64,000 bases of DNA. Source: Thaumasiovibrio sp043421945. GTDB lineage: Bacteria > Pseudomonadota > Gammaproteobacteria > Enterobacterales > Vibrionaceae. The stretch spans positions 1 to 64,000 of the forward strand of contig JBHOGO010000011.1 in the NCBI GenBank assembly GCA_043421945.1, written 5' to 3'. The notes beneath the pieces were generated by a model that ran no database searches, was not told the origin of the DNA, and was given only the letters and a program-made list of their open reading frames with translations. Of the stretch, positions 16,577 through 25,559 are shown one piece after another; positions within the stretch are counted from its first letter, which is position 1; each line of letters starts with the position of its first letter. The translations under genes were made by a program, and so were the position numbers.

Positions 16577-17233
16577 ATGTTTACTGGAATCATCGAAGCT
16601 GTCGGTACCATTGCAGCGATAACCCCTAAAGGGCAAGACGTCACTGTGACGGTTGATGCTGGCAATTTAGATATGTCAGACGTGAAGTTGGGCGACAGTA
16701 TTGCCACCAATGGCGTTTGCTTAACGGTGATTAGTAAAACAGCTCAGGGTTATTCTGCTGATCTCTCTTTAGAAACTCTGAACTTGACCGCGTTTCAGCA
16801 ATATAAAGTCGGTCAAAAAGCCAACTTAGAAAAAGCGATGCTACCAACGACACGATTTGGTGGGCATATGGTTTCTGGCCATGTCGACGGCACAGCAACC
16901 GTTGTTGAGCGAAACATGACCGGTCGTGCGATTGAGTTTTGGCTGCAAGCGCCTGCGGGATTAGCAAAATATATCGCGCATAAAGGGTCGGTGTCGATTG
17001 ATGGGATCAGCTTAACGGTCAATGAAGTAAAAGGTGATCAATTTAAGTTGACCATCGTACCGCATACCGCGCTGGAAACGACGATTGAATCCTTTGTCCC
17101 AGGCAAAGTGGTTAACTTAGAAGTTGATGTGATTGCGCGTTATCTCGAAAGGTTAATGCAGGGTGAAGAGGCGGCTAAGCCAGAGCCATCACTTTCAATG
17201 GATATGCTCGCTCGTAGTGGTTTTCTACGCTAA
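16577..17233 (+). CDS. ribE: Riboflavin synthase, alpha subunit
   Basis: Dismutates two 6,7-dimethyl-8-ribityllumazine molecules into riboflavin. It has the expected internal duplication: first lumazine-binding repeat begins MFTGIIEAVGTI, with GDSIATNGVCLTV and ADLSLETL; the second contains GGHMVSGHVDGTATV, KGSVSIDGISLTVNEV and the matching PHTALETT. 218 aa, normal length. Called ribC in E. coli. It is followed 33 nt later by the ribB(A) gene. Confidence 0.97.
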   Translation: MFTGIIEAVGTIAAITPKGQDVTVTVDAGNLDMSDVKLGDSIATNGVCLTVISKTAQGYSADLSLETLNLTAFQQYKVGQKANLEKAMLPTTRFGGHMVSGHVDGTATVVERNMTGRAIEFWLQAPAGLAKYIAHKGSVSIDGISLTVNEVKGDQFKLTIVPHTALETTIESFVPGKVVNLEVDVIARYLERLMQGEEAAKPEPSLSMDMLARSGFLR

Positions 17234-17266
17234 TTAAAAATATTACGCTAAATGGAGGTTATCACC

Positions 17267-18379
17267 ATGGCATTAAGCAGTGCTGCAGAGATTATTGAAG
17301 ATATTCGTCAGGGTAAGATGGTTATTTTGATGGATGATGAAGATCGCGAGAATGAAGGCGACTTGATCATGGCTTCAGAAAAAGTGACACCGGAAGCGAT
17401 TAACTTCATGGCTCGCTATGGCCGTGGCTTGATTTGTTTAACATTAAGTAAATCGCGTTGTCAGCAATTGAACCTACCGTTGATGGTTCAGGATAATACT
17501 GAGCAGTACAGCACAAACTTTACCGTTTCTATTGAGGCGGCAAAAGGGGTCACAACGGGAATTTCTGCGGCAGACAGAGCGGTGACTGTGCAGGCAGCTG
17601 TCGCTAAAGGTGCAAGCTCAGCCGATATCGTTATGCCTGGTCACATCTTCCCTTTAGAAGCGCAAGAGGGTGGAGTGCTAACACGAGCTGGTCATACAGA
17701 AGCTGGTTGTGATATTGCGCGCTTAGCGGGCTATGAGCCTTCAAGCGTTATCGTTGAAATTTTGAACGAAGATGGCACTATGGCACGTCGTCCTGATTTA
17801 GAAGTTTTTGCTGCAGAGCATGGACTAAAACTCGGTACGATTGCGGATCTTATTGAGTATCGCATTGCCAATGAGACGACCATTGAGCGTATCGGTGAGT
17901 GTAAACTACCAACAGAGTTTGGTGACTTCGATCTGATTACCTACCGTGATACCATTGATAATCAGCTGCATTATGCAATGCGTAAAGGCGATATTACGGC
18001 GGATAGCGATACATTGGTGCGTGTTCATTTACAGGATGTCTTTAAAGATTTACTTCACTCTGAGCGTAGTTCTGGCAGCCAGTGGACACTACCAAAATCA
18101 ATGGCACGTATTGCTGAAGAGAATGGTGTTTTGGTGATTATTGGCCGTGAAGAGAGCCAAGAAAATATCGTCAATAAAATCGAGTGGTACGCTGCGCAAG
18201 ATAAACAGCAGCCACAAATAAAAACGAACCCAAAAGATACCAGTCGTCAAGTTGGTGTTGGTTCTCAGATTCTTGCCGATCTTGGTGTCACTAAGATGCG
18301 TTTGTTATCATCAGCAAATCAACGTTATCATTCATTATCAGGCTTTGGTCTTGAAATCGTTGAATATGTTTGTGAATAA
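17267..18379 (+). CDS. ribB: DHBP synthase RibB with degenerate GTP cyclohydrolase II half
   Basis: Makes 3,4-dihydroxy-2-butanone 4-phosphate from ribulose 5-phosphate. The N-terminal 205 residues are a complete RibB domain with MDDEDRENEGDLIMA, the acidic active-site cluster, and GHTEAGCDIARLAGY. Residues about 215-370 align as a GTP cyclohydrolase II domain (RibA), but the zinc and catalytic block GDxFGSxRCDCG is absent: after HYAMRKGDI the frame goes to VRVHLQDVFKDLLHSE with no cysteine triad. Only the C-terminal VGVGSQILADLGVTKMRLL is well kept. It should therefore have RibB but no RibA activity, a fusion type that I recall being called RibBX, and a separate ribA is expected elsewhere. 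The start is ATG 17267, with GGAGG 8 nt upstream. Confidence 0.93.
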   Translation: MALSSAAEIIEDIRQGKMVILMDDEDRENEGDLIMASEKVTPEAINFMARYGRGLICLTLSKSRCQQLNLPLMVQDNTEQYSTNFTVSIEAAKGVTTGISAADRAVTVQAAVAKGASSADIVMPGHIFPLEAQEGGVLTRAGHTEAGCDIARLAGYEPSSVIVEILNEDGTMARRPDLEVFAAEHGLKLGTIADLIEYRIANETTIERIGECKLPTEFGDFDLITYRDTIDNQLHYAMRKGDITADSDTLVRVHLQDVFKDLLHSERSSGSQWTLPKSMARIAEENGVLVIIGREESQENIVNKIEWYAAQDKQQPQIKTNPKDTSRQVGVGSQILADLGVTKMRLLSSANQRYHSLSGFGLEIVEYVCE

Positions 18380-18390
18380 CATGAAAAGAT

Positions 18391-18411
18391 AAGCTGAAGT
18401 TATTTCAGCTT
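18391..18411 (+). terminator. Hairpin after ribB(A)
   Basis: AAGCTGAA-GTTAT-TTCAGCTT, 8-bp perfect stem but no T tract, 12 nt after the stop. It may stabilise the 3' end or attenuate transcription into ribH, which follows after 177 more nt. Confidence 0.45.
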
Positions 18412-18588
18412 CTTATAAAGAGGTGTGCATCAGTCACCTTAGTATGCTGCGCGTTGCCAATGCTGGCGATTGTGTAAGTTAATTGTTTCTAGCCGGAGTC
18501 TTACAAAGTGTGTTAGACTCCCGCGATTCTTGGTAACGATAAAGTTATTGAGTTTAATTCTTCACCGGAAAACGTCACAGGAAGGCCC

Positions 18589-19059
18589 ATGAAGGTAATT
18601 GAAGGCGCCATTGCGGCACCAAACGCAAAAGTTGCGATCGTTATTGCTCGTTTCAACAGCTTTATAAACGAAAGCCTACTAGAAGGTGCACTTGATGCAC
18701 TAAAACGCCAGGGTCAAGTCAGTGATGACAATATCACCGTTGTTCGTTGCCCAGGTGCGTACGAGCTACCTCTCGTTGCTCAGCAAGTTGCGAAAAGTGA
18801 TCGTTATGATGCGATCGTGGCGCTAGGTTCTGTGATTCGTGGTGGTACGCCACATTTCGATTACGTTGCCGGTGAATGTAACAAAGGTCTAGCGCAGGTA
18901 GCGTTAGAATTTAATACACCAGTCGCCTTTGGTGTACTGACTGTTGATACAATAGAACAAGCCATCGAGCGTGCTGGAACCAAGGCTGGTAATAAAGGGG
19001 CAGAGGCTGCACTGAGCGCGCTTGAAATGGTTAATGTCCTGTCCCAAATTGAATCCTAA
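18589..19059 (+). CDS. ribH: 6,7-dimethyl-8-ribityllumazine synthase
   Basis: Condenses the RibD product with dihydroxybutanone phosphate to lumazine; forms a 60-mer or pentamer. The 156-aa protein has the family blocks VIARFNSFINESLLEGAL, RCPGAYELPLVAQ, ALGSVIRGGTPHFDYVA (catalytic His in PHFDYV) and FGVLTVDTIEQAIERAG. A 209-nt gap separates it from ribB(A), long enough for its own promoter. Its stop is followed closely by nusB, the usual ribH-nusB pair. Confidence 0.97.
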   Translation: MKVIEGAIAAPNAKVAIVIARFNSFINESLLEGALDALKRQGQVSDDNITVVRCPGAYELPLVAQQVAKSDRYDAIVALGSVIRGGTPHFDYVAGECNKGLAQVALEFNTPVAFGVLTVDTIEQAIERAGTKAGNKGAEAALSALEMVNVLSQIES

Positions 19060-19070
19060 TGGGGGTTAGT

Positions 19071-19526
19071 GTGAAACCAGCCGCACGTCGTAATGCACGT
19101 CACTTTGCTGTGCAAGCTATTTACTCTTGGCAAATTACCCAAGATAACGTTGCTAACATTGAGCAACACTTTCTATCGGGTGATAAATTCGAAGAAGAAG
19201 AGCATCAAGCGGAAGCGCCAGTATTGGCAACGCCACACACTGATGTTGAATATTTCCGTGATTTGCTCGTCGGTGTTGTTCAAAGCCACATCGAATTAGA
19301 TAGCAAGATGCGTCCTTACTTGTCTCGTCCACTTCAAGATTTGGATCAGATGGAATTGGCGCTACTACGCTTAGCTGTTTATGAAATGTTTAAGCGTCAA
19401 GACGTACCATATAAAGTGGTTATTAATGAGTGCATTGAACTTGCGAAAGCATTCGGTGCAGAAGACAGCCACAAGTTTGTAAATGGTGTGCTGGATAAAG
19501 TGGCGGTTACACTACGTAACAAGTAA
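19071..19526 (+). CDS. nusB: Transcription antitermination factor NusB
   Basis: RNA-binding factor that forms the antitermination complex with NusE (S10) on boxA of rRNA operons. 151 aa beginning VKPAARRNARHFAVQALYSWQ-like sequence and ending DSHKFVNGVLDKVAVTLRN, both as in E. coli NusB. The start is GTG at 19071, with a GGGGG ribosome binding site 6 nt upstream; an ATG at 19059 overlapping the ribH stop would add four residues with no SD. It is followed by a strong terminator. Confidence 0.97.
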   Translation: MKPAARRNARHFAVQAIYSWQITQDNVANIEQHFLSGDKFEEEEHQAEAPVLATPHTDVEYFRDLLVGVVQSHIELDSKMRPYLSRPLQDLDQMELALLRLAVYEMFKRQDVPYKVVINECIELAKAFGAEDSHKFVNGVLDKVAVTLRNK

Positions 19527-19542
19527 GACCGTACACAGTTTT

Positions 19543-19568
19543 AAAGGCCAGCTATGCTGGCCTTTTTG
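19543..19568 (+). terminator. ribH-nusB terminator
   Basis: AAAGGCCAGC-TAT-GCTGGCCTTT followed by TTGC: a 10-bp perfect stem, 16 nt after nusB. Confidence 0.92.
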
Positions 19569-19662
19569 CTATTTGTCGGTTGTATAAACATTATTTGTTG
19601 GTTGGATAATCAATATCTACCGATAAATAAATATTGAAGCGATGCGGTAAAGTAGGGATAAC

Positions 19663-20673
19663 ATGACAACAAGTATCGATAGCGAGTTTACGTTGATTGA
19701 GCGTTATTTTAATCAACAGCGTTTACAGCGTGACGATGTTAACCTTGCCATTGGTGATGATGGTGCACTGATGACCTTACCTGTAGGGCATCAGCTGGTT
19801 GTGAGTACTGATACCATGGTATTAGGTACCCATTTCCTAGCCAGTGCCCGCCCTGAATGGGTTGGCCATAAAGCGTTGAGTTCAAATATCAGTGATATTG
19901 TCGCAATGGGTGCGAAGCCGTGTTGGGTAACCCTTGCCTTAACACTGCCAAGTATCGATGAAGAGTGGGTGGCTGGCTTTTGCCGTGGCTTTTTTGCTTT
20001 AGCAGAACGCCATAACATCCAGCTTGTTGGTGGTGACACGACCAGCGGCCCTCTTGCTATTACAGTGACCATCCATGGCTCAGTGCCTGCTGGGGAAGCT
20101 TGGTTACGTCGTTCAGCAAAAGTGGGGGATAACCTCTATATTTCTCACCCGCTTGGGGATAGCAAGGCCGGTTTAGAGTATGTATTGAACCCTGAGCGTT
20201 TAGCTATCCCCATGACCTCATCGGCGGTCCCAGTTTCTATTGATGCTCAACAAGTCAGCGAATTTCAATCACTGCTACTAGAGCGCCATTTTTGTCGTTA
20301 CCCTCCCGTCGAGCTTGTGGACCAACTGCGTGGCAAAATTCAGTGTGCGTTAGATATCTCTGATGGTTTAGCTGCAGACGTTGGCCACGTACTTAAAGCG
20401 TCGAAGGTGGGTGCTGAAATCGATGTCGATATGCTACCACTCTCTACTGCCCTCATCGCACACTGTTATGGTGATAAAATCATGGCTCAGCAGATGGCTT
20501 TGACCAGTGGTGAAGAGTACGCCTTATGTTTTACCGCCCCTTCAGATTGCGACTTGAGCGATCTACCGGTGTATCGAATTGGTAGAGTCATTGAACAACC
20601 CGAATTACGTCTTGTAGCTTCTGGTCAGCCAGTCACGTGGCAGCTAGAGGGCTACGATCATTTTGGAGAATAG
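19663..20673 (+). CDS. thiL: Thiamine-monophosphate kinase
   Basis: Phosphorylates thiamine monophosphate to the active cofactor TPP. The 336-aa protein has the PurM-like ATP-binding fold with AIGDDGALM, STDTMVLGTHF (metal-binding Asp residues), NISDIVAMGAKP and VGGDTTSGPLAITVTIHG, then a C-terminal half with CALDISDGLAADVGHV. It is separated from nusB by a terminator and is translationally tied to pgpA: thiL TAG is followed one nucleotide later by the GTG of pgpA. The nusB-thiL-pgpA order is common in gammaproteobacteria. Confidence 0.96.
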   Translation: MTTSIDSEFTLIERYFNQQRLQRDDVNLAIGDDGALMTLPVGHQLVVSTDTMVLGTHFLASARPEWVGHKALSSNISDIVAMGAKPCWVTLALTLPSIDEEWVAGFCRGFFALAERHNIQLVGGDTTSGPLAITVTIHGSVPAGEAWLRRSAKVGDNLYISHPLGDSKAGLEYVLNPERLAIPMTSSAVPVSIDAQQVSEFQSLLLERHFCRYPPVELVDQLRGKIQCALDISDGLAADVGHVLKASKVGAEIDVDMLPLSTALIAHCYGDKIMAQQMALTSGEEYALCFTAPSDCDLSDLPVYRIGRVIEQPELRLVASGQPVTWQLEGYDHFGE

Positions 20674-20674
20674 T

Positions 20675-21154
20675 GTGGACCCGAAACAGAAATTATCGCT
20701 ATCTAACCCTTGGCACCTATTGGCATTAGGCTTTGGTAGTGGTCTATCACCCATTATGCCAGGTACGATGGGGACACTGGCTGCAATACCTTTTTACCTC
20801 CTTTTGGTACAGCTACCTTTAACGGTTTACTTAGCCATTACGGTGATTGCTGGCGTAATCGGCATTAAAATTTGTGGGAAGACCGCTGGGGATATGGGGG
20901 TTCATGACCACGGTAGTATTGTGTGGGATGAGTTTGTCGGTTTTTGGCTTGCTATGGCATTTGTCCCCGTTGTGAGCTGGCAGTGGGTACTTGCTGGTTT
21001 TATTATTTTCCGTATTTTCGATATGGCGAAGCCGTGGCCAATCGGCTGGATTGATCGCCATGTTCATGGTGGTTTTGGCATCATGATTGATGATATTGTC
21101 GCGGGTATCATGACCATTGCTAGCTTGTGGATCATTGAACTTTACTGGTTCTAG
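20675..21154 (+). CDS. pgpA: Phosphatidylglycerophosphatase A
   Basis: Inner-membrane phosphatase that makes phosphatidylglycerol from its phosphate precursor. The 159 residues show the family opening NPWHLLALGFGSGLSPIMPGTMGTLAA, the acidic VWDEFVGFWLA and RIFDMAKPWPIGWID, and four hydrophobic segments. The start is GTG at 20675 with GGAGAA 4-5 nt upstream, inside the end of thiL. No terminator is evident in the following 243 nt. Confidence 0.95.
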   Translation: MDPKQKLSLSNPWHLLALGFGSGLSPIMPGTMGTLAAIPFYLLLVQLPLTVYLAITVIAGVIGIKICGKTAGDMGVHDHGSIVWDEFVGFWLAMAFVPVVSWQWVLAGFIIFRIFDMAKPWPIGWIDRHVHGGFGIMIDDIVAGIMTIASLWIIELYWF

Positions 21155-21313
21155 TCCCATTATCAGCTTTAGTGAATAGTGTGCCGTACACGCTTGTTGT
21201 TGCGGCACGCTTTCCATTGACAACTCTTTTCGTATTCATATTCTCTACGGATACTCTCTTCCGTTGATCGCTGCTTTCAATAGGTCAGCAACGTCGTAGT
21301 CTTTCTCTTCTTT

Positions 21314-21341
21314 CTGAGATTAATTTCCTGAGATTAATTTC
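21314..21341. repeat. Perfect 14-bp tandem duplication
   Basis: CTGAGATTAATTTC occurs twice back to back, 57 nt before the start codon of the large secreted protein gene. It could be a paired operator or a slippage product. Confidence 0.8.
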
Positions 21342-21397
21342 ATTTTTGTAATATCAATTTTTCGATCAGTTCTACACTTCAACTTGGGGGTAGAATT

Positions 21398-23494
21398 ATG
21401 AAAAATCGCGTATTTTTGAGTTCTGGCGTTTGTTTTCGCTTTTCACTATTGCTTGCGTTATTAGTCGCTCTATTGCTGTGGAGTCGTTTAGGGATGGCCA
21501 CACCACCGCAAGGTATCGTCTTACCTGGGGGGTGGGAGGCTTGGGGAAATCGAGCGGAGAGTATCCGTCAGTGGGAAGCCGACAACAGTGACATCGTTTT
21601 TGGCAGTCTTGGTGATGAAGCGCTGAATCGACAGACGGTTTCATTAGGGTATATGTATAGCCAGAAACTGGACTGTTTTCCTGGAGAGCAAGAGGCGTGG
21701 TTACATCGTTATTTATGGCAGCAAGACAGGACGCCTGAGCACCTTTATCTGCATGCAAAAGAGGATACGACACTTCACTTTGATAAGCTGTCAGAAAAAG
21801 CACAAGCCTTTCTACAGGGAGAGCCTCTTCATGTCATGGTACAAAAAGGTCGGGTATTGAAGACGGCCCGCTTCCCATTGCAATTTGAAGGAGATGAAGC
21901 TCTTGTGGTGATAGCCGCTCAGCCTTTTCTTTCCATTAAAACCGCGAATGTAGATGCATTATCTATCACGATGGCGACGGCAGATTATCCTGGTGGTGAG
22001 ATTACAGGTTGGAAATCTCTGGGTCGCCTAAATCATGATAGTTCAGTGACTGAGCGGCCACCTTTAGATCAGGGCGAAGGCATCTGGGAAATTGAGGAAG
22101 CCTTAAACCCTGTTGCGCCAAGAGTGGGCGATTTTTGGTTCAATACCGGTCATCCGACATTAAGTATGGAGATGCCCGTTTATGTGATGCGTTTAAACTG
22201 GGCACATAAGCAAGTATTGACGATGCCAATGCTCGATTACGGTTTGACAAAACAGAGTGATAGCCAAGTAATGATCCCTGGTTGGGATTGGCAAAATGAT
22301 CGTAATAAAGATGGTTACTTGGATGATGAAGAGTTTACGAATCGAGTTAACCCACAGGTGTCGTCTCGCTACGCCTCTCAATCACGGTTAATCCCTTTGG
22401 GCAATATGTGGCCGGGGACCTGCTGGATGCGAACTAACTTTGCTGATACAGCGGCTAATCAGGCACACCGAGAATGGTATGCCTTCGACTGGCATCGGCA
22501 AGGGTTAAGTGGCGCATACAATGATGATATGGCAAAGCTGCTTGGCAATAACCAGTTTCGCGTTGTTCAAGGTGGGGCGATTGCTGAGCTACCTAGCGCA
22601 GTACTCGGTAGCGATGAAGCAGCAGTGATTTATGCCAAGCAGATGGCGGCATTTTTACTCTCGATTAAGCAGTCTCAGCCTGAAGCCAAGTTGGCCGCTA
22701 ATATTTCAGAGCTTAATTTGTGGCGTTACTCGTCGTGGCCACCTGAACTACGAGATGTGTTTGATGTGTGGCTAAGGGAGCATTATCTCTATGCTGGCAT
22801 GGGCATTTTTGCCTTGCAGCAGCGGTGGGAGCACTTTGCACTAACAGCTTTGGGCGATGAAAGCTTATTGATGACGACGACACGATTTAGCCGCAGTGCG
22901 TTGGATACTAAGAATCAAGCGGCTTGGGAAATGGATATAGCCACGGGGCTCGCGCTTTACTATTTCTTCCACACACCGGAAAAGACCTCTTATCACAGTT
23001 GGAATCAAACCTTTTACTATGGCAGTGGGCCGACAGATGAACATAATTGGTATCAACCTGGTGTCCCTAAGAATCAGGCATACCGCCCTTCATCAATGCT
23101 AAGTCATGACTTAGGAATGCCTGTAGAGGCATCTCGTGGAGGTGATACAAGTAACATTGTACCTTGGGTACTGAAAGATAAATTAGAAGCGTCTAAGGTC
23201 GCTTCTCTTCTTCAGCAAGCGCCTTCAGGTTGGTTTGGATTAGATGTAAAAAAGGCCTGGCCGTGGTCAAAGACGTTTAACGCGATCGGAAGAGAGTTTG
23301 AGAATGGCTTAGTGGTCTATTTTGCGGGCTCTTCAAGAGCCGATAGTAGTGCTTGGCAGCAGGAAGCTTATGAGATTACTTTACCAGCAATGTATCAGCG
23401 CGTGAATTGGGATGGATCGTTGTCAGCACCAAGTGATGTCATTGACTTGTTCCCGTATGAAGGGGCTATTTTCGTTAAGCCAATAGTAGAGTAG
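21398..23494 (+). CDS. Large secreted protein with an EF-hand loop, function unknown
   Basis: 698 aa. The N-terminus is basic with a strong hydrophobic core ending RLGMA (signal peptide, cleavage near 34). Residues 301-312 (DRNKDGYLDDEE) match a canonical EF-hand calcium loop at every ligand position. It lies just before a conserved-looking block, MWPGTCWMRTNFAD (337-350), and SGAYNDDM (371-378), which is reminiscent of the loop-borne acidic pair of TIM-barrel glycoside hydrolases. Trp, Tyr and Asp are abundant, as in polysaccharide-active enzymes. GGGGG lies 7 nt before the ATG. It is flanked by pgpA and the convergent dxs operon and has no partner gene. I do not recognise a named family; a glycan-active extracellular or periplasmic enzyme is a guess only. 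Confidence 0.85.
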   Translation: MKNRVFLSSGVCFRFSLLLALLVALLLWSRLGMATPPQGIVLPGGWEAWGNRAESIRQWEADNSDIVFGSLGDEALNRQTVSLGYMYSQKLDCFPGEQEAWLHRYLWQQDRTPEHLYLHAKEDTTLHFDKLSEKAQAFLQGEPLHVMVQKGRVLKTARFPLQFEGDEALVVIAAQPFLSIKTANVDALSITMATADYPGGEITGWKSLGRLNHDSSVTERPPLDQGEGIWEIEEALNPVAPRVGDFWFNTGHPTLSMEMPVYVMRLNWAHKQVLTMPMLDYGLTKQSDSQVMIPGWDWQNDRNKDGYLDDEEFTNRVNPQVSSRYASQSRLIPLGNMWPGTCWMRTNFADTAANQAHREWYAFDWHRQGLSGAYNDDMAKLLGNNQFRVVQGGAIAELPSAVLGSDEAAVIYAKQMAAFLLSIKQSQPEAKLAANISELNLWRYSSWPPELRDVFDVWLREHYLYAGMGIFALQQRWEHFALTALGDESLLMTTTRFSRSALDTKNQAAWEMDIATGLALYYFFHTPEKTSYHSWNQTFYYGSGPTDEHNWYQPGVPKNQAYRPSSMLSHDLGMPVEASRGGDTSNIVPWVLKDKLEASKVASLLQQAPSGWFGLDVKKAWPWSKTFNAIGREFENGLVVYFAGSSRADSSAWQQEAYEITLPAMYQRVNWDGSLSAPSDVIDLFPYEGAIFVKPIVE

Positions 23495-23577
23495 TTCTAC
23501 TGGCGTGGTCAGCTTGAGTGTTCAACATGCTAAATATAAAAATTGCTTGGACATAGAGAGATGAGCAGTGAGTAGAA

Positions 23578-23615
23578 ACAAAAACGCCTGCAAACTATTT
23601 GTTATTTGCAGGCGC
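23578..23615 (-). terminator. dxs operon terminator
   Basis: On the minus strand CGCCTGCAAA pairs with TTTGCAGGCG (10 bp, 10-nt loop), followed by TTTTTG. It lies 24 nt past the dxs stop. Confidence 0.85.
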
Positions 23616-23638
23616 TTCGTTTTAGCAATAAATGCTCA

Positions 23639-25531
23639 CTATTTAGCAAGGTAATCGCGAATGCGTTTCTCAATGCCGATGCCGTCGAGGCCGAGCATGC
23701 TATGGAGCTCTTGTTGAGTCCCTTGCTCGACAAATTTATCCGGAAGACCGAGGGTAAGCACCGGTTTAGGCTGCTTTGATTGCATGAGGTGTTCGATAAC
23801 ACCACTACCAGCGCCACCGATGATGGCATTCTCTTCCAAGGTAACGAGTACATCGTGAGAGGCTGCTAATTCATCGATAAGTGCCGTATCTAACGGTTTA
23901 GCAAAACGCATATCTGCAACGGTTGCACCAAGGGTTTCTGCTGCTTCTAGCGCACCTGAGACAAGCGTACCGAAGTTTAAAATAGCAACGCGAGCATTGG
24001 CATCACTATTCTCAGTTAGCGGGCTCTGCTTGATGATACGCCCTTTACCAATTTCTAATGCTGTCATCTCTTGACTGATTTCAATGCCTCGACCATTTCC
24101 GCGTGGGTAGCGAACGGCAGTTGGCCCTTGATGTTTATGACCGGTATAAAGCATCTGGCGACATTCGTTTTCATCACTTGGTGTCATGATCACCATGTTA
24201 GGAATACAGCGCATAAAGCTAATATCAAAGGCACCTTGGTGAGTTTGGCCGTCGGCACCCACTAAACCACCACGGTCAATCGCAAACATAACCGGAAGAT
24301 CCATGATAGCGACATCATGAATAAGCTGATCATAGCCACGCTGCAAGAACGTTGAATAGATAGCAACGACGGGGTGATAACCACCAATAGCCATTCCTGA
24401 GGCAAGTGTCACCGCATGTTGCTCTGCGATGGCGGCATCAAAATATTGTTTAGGGTATGCTTTTGAAAAGCCGACCATCCCTGAGCCTTCACGCATGGCT
24501 GGGGTAATCGCCATCAGTTTTTCGTCTTCGGCAGCCATATCGCACAACCAGTCACCAAAAACCTTAGAAAACGTTGGTTTACTACTGGCTGATTTAGGCA
24601 GTGAATCTTCGCTTGGGTCAAATTTAGGCACGCCGTGATAGCCAATCGGATCTTTTTCAGCTGGTGCGTAACCTTTGCCTTTTTTCGTCATCACATGCAA
24701 GAACTGCGGCCCTTTCAGGTTACGCATGTTCTTCAGTGTTTTGACCAGCTCTTCAACATCATGCCCATCAACAGGACCGATATAATTAAAGCCTAACTCT
24801 TCGAAAAGTGTACCCGGAACCACCATGCCTTTAAGGTGCTCTTCTGCACGACGGACAAGTTCTTTAATCGGTGGTGCACCAGCAAGTACTTTCTTGCCGC
24901 CTTCACGGATACTGGCGTATGTGCTGCCCGATAGCATTTGTGCCAGACGGTTATTAAGTGCGCCAACATTCTCTGAAATTGACATCTCATTATCATTGAG
25001 GATAACGAGCATATCAGGGTGTATATCACCGGCGTGGTTCATTGCTTCGAATGCCATACCGGCAGTAATGGCACCATCACCAATGACGCTGACGACTTTA
25101 CGACCTTTTCCTTCACTGGCGGCGGCGATAGCCATTCCTAAACCAGCGCTGATAGAGGTGGATGAATGACCAACAGAAAGGACGTCATATTCACTTTCTC
25201 CACGCCATGGGAAAGGGTGGAGTCCATCTTTTTGACGAATGGTCGGCATAGCGTCACGTCGGCCCGTCAAAATCTTATGCGGGTATGCTTGATGGCCTAC
25301 ATCCCAGATGAGGTGATCAAATGGGGTGTTGTAGACATAATGAAGTGCGACGGTGAGTTCAACAACACCTAAGCCTGACGCTAAGTGGCCACTTGACTGG
25401 CTCACTGAGTTTAGCAGATAGGCTCTTAGCTCGTTGCATAGCCCCGGTAATGACTCCCGAGACATCAACCGCATTTCATCTGGGGTATTTGCCATCGCAA
25501 GTGTCGGGTATTTTGAAATATCCAATGTCAT
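23639..25531 (-). CDS. dxs: 1-deoxy-D-xylulose-5-phosphate synthase
   Basis: TPP enzyme that joins pyruvate and glyceraldehyde 3-phosphate in the first step of the MEP isoprenoid pathway and also supplies DXP for thiamine and pyridoxal. 630 aa, close to E. coli (620). Blocks: SSGHLASGLGVVELTVALHY, GHQAYPHKILTGR, TPP site VIGDGAITAGMAFEAMN with NDNEMSISENVGA, and the transketolase half with AIAEQHAVTLASG and DRGGLVGADGQTHQGAFD. The start is ATG at 25531 (MTLDISKYPTLA); the frame continues 20 codons upstream inside ispA and has no homology there. It is the last gene of xseB-ispA-dxs. Confidence 0.97.
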   Translation of the reverse strand: MTLDISKYPTLAMANTPDEMRLMSRESLPGLCNELRAYLLNSVSQSSGHLASGLGVVELTVALHYVYNTPFDHLIWDVGHQAYPHKILTGRRDAMPTIRQKDGLHPFPWRGESEYDVLSVGHSSTSISAGLGMAIAAASEGKGRKVVSVIGDGAITAGMAFEAMNHAGDIHPDMLVILNDNEMSISENVGALNNRLAQMLSGSTYASIREGGKKVLAGAPPIKELVRRAEEHLKGMVVPGTLFEELGFNYIGPVDGHDVEELVKTLKNMRNLKGPQFLHVMTKKGKGYAPAEKDPIGYHGVPKFDPSEDSLPKSASSKPTFSKVFGDWLCDMAAEDEKLMAITPAMREGSGMVGFSKAYPKQYFDAAIAEQHAVTLASGMAIGGYHPVVAIYSTFLQRGYDQLIHDVAIMDLPVMFAIDRGGLVGADGQTHQGAFDISFMRCIPNMVIMTPSDENECRQMLYTGHKHQGPTAVRYPRGNGRGIEISQEMTALEIGKGRIIKQSPLTENSDANARVAILNFGTLVSGALEAAETLGATVADMRFAKPLDTALIDELAASHDVLVTLEENAIIGGAGSGVIEHLMQSKQPKPVLTLGLPDKFVEQGTQQELHSMLGLDGIGIEKRIRDYLAK

Positions 25532-25559
25532 AATTACAGCGCTGTTTTTTTTTAATGTA

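Noticed and set aside
15304..17266. FMN riboswitch in the riboflavin cluster
   Set aside because: I looked for the conserved RFN element before ribD, ribE and ribB and found no gap long enough or any matching core.
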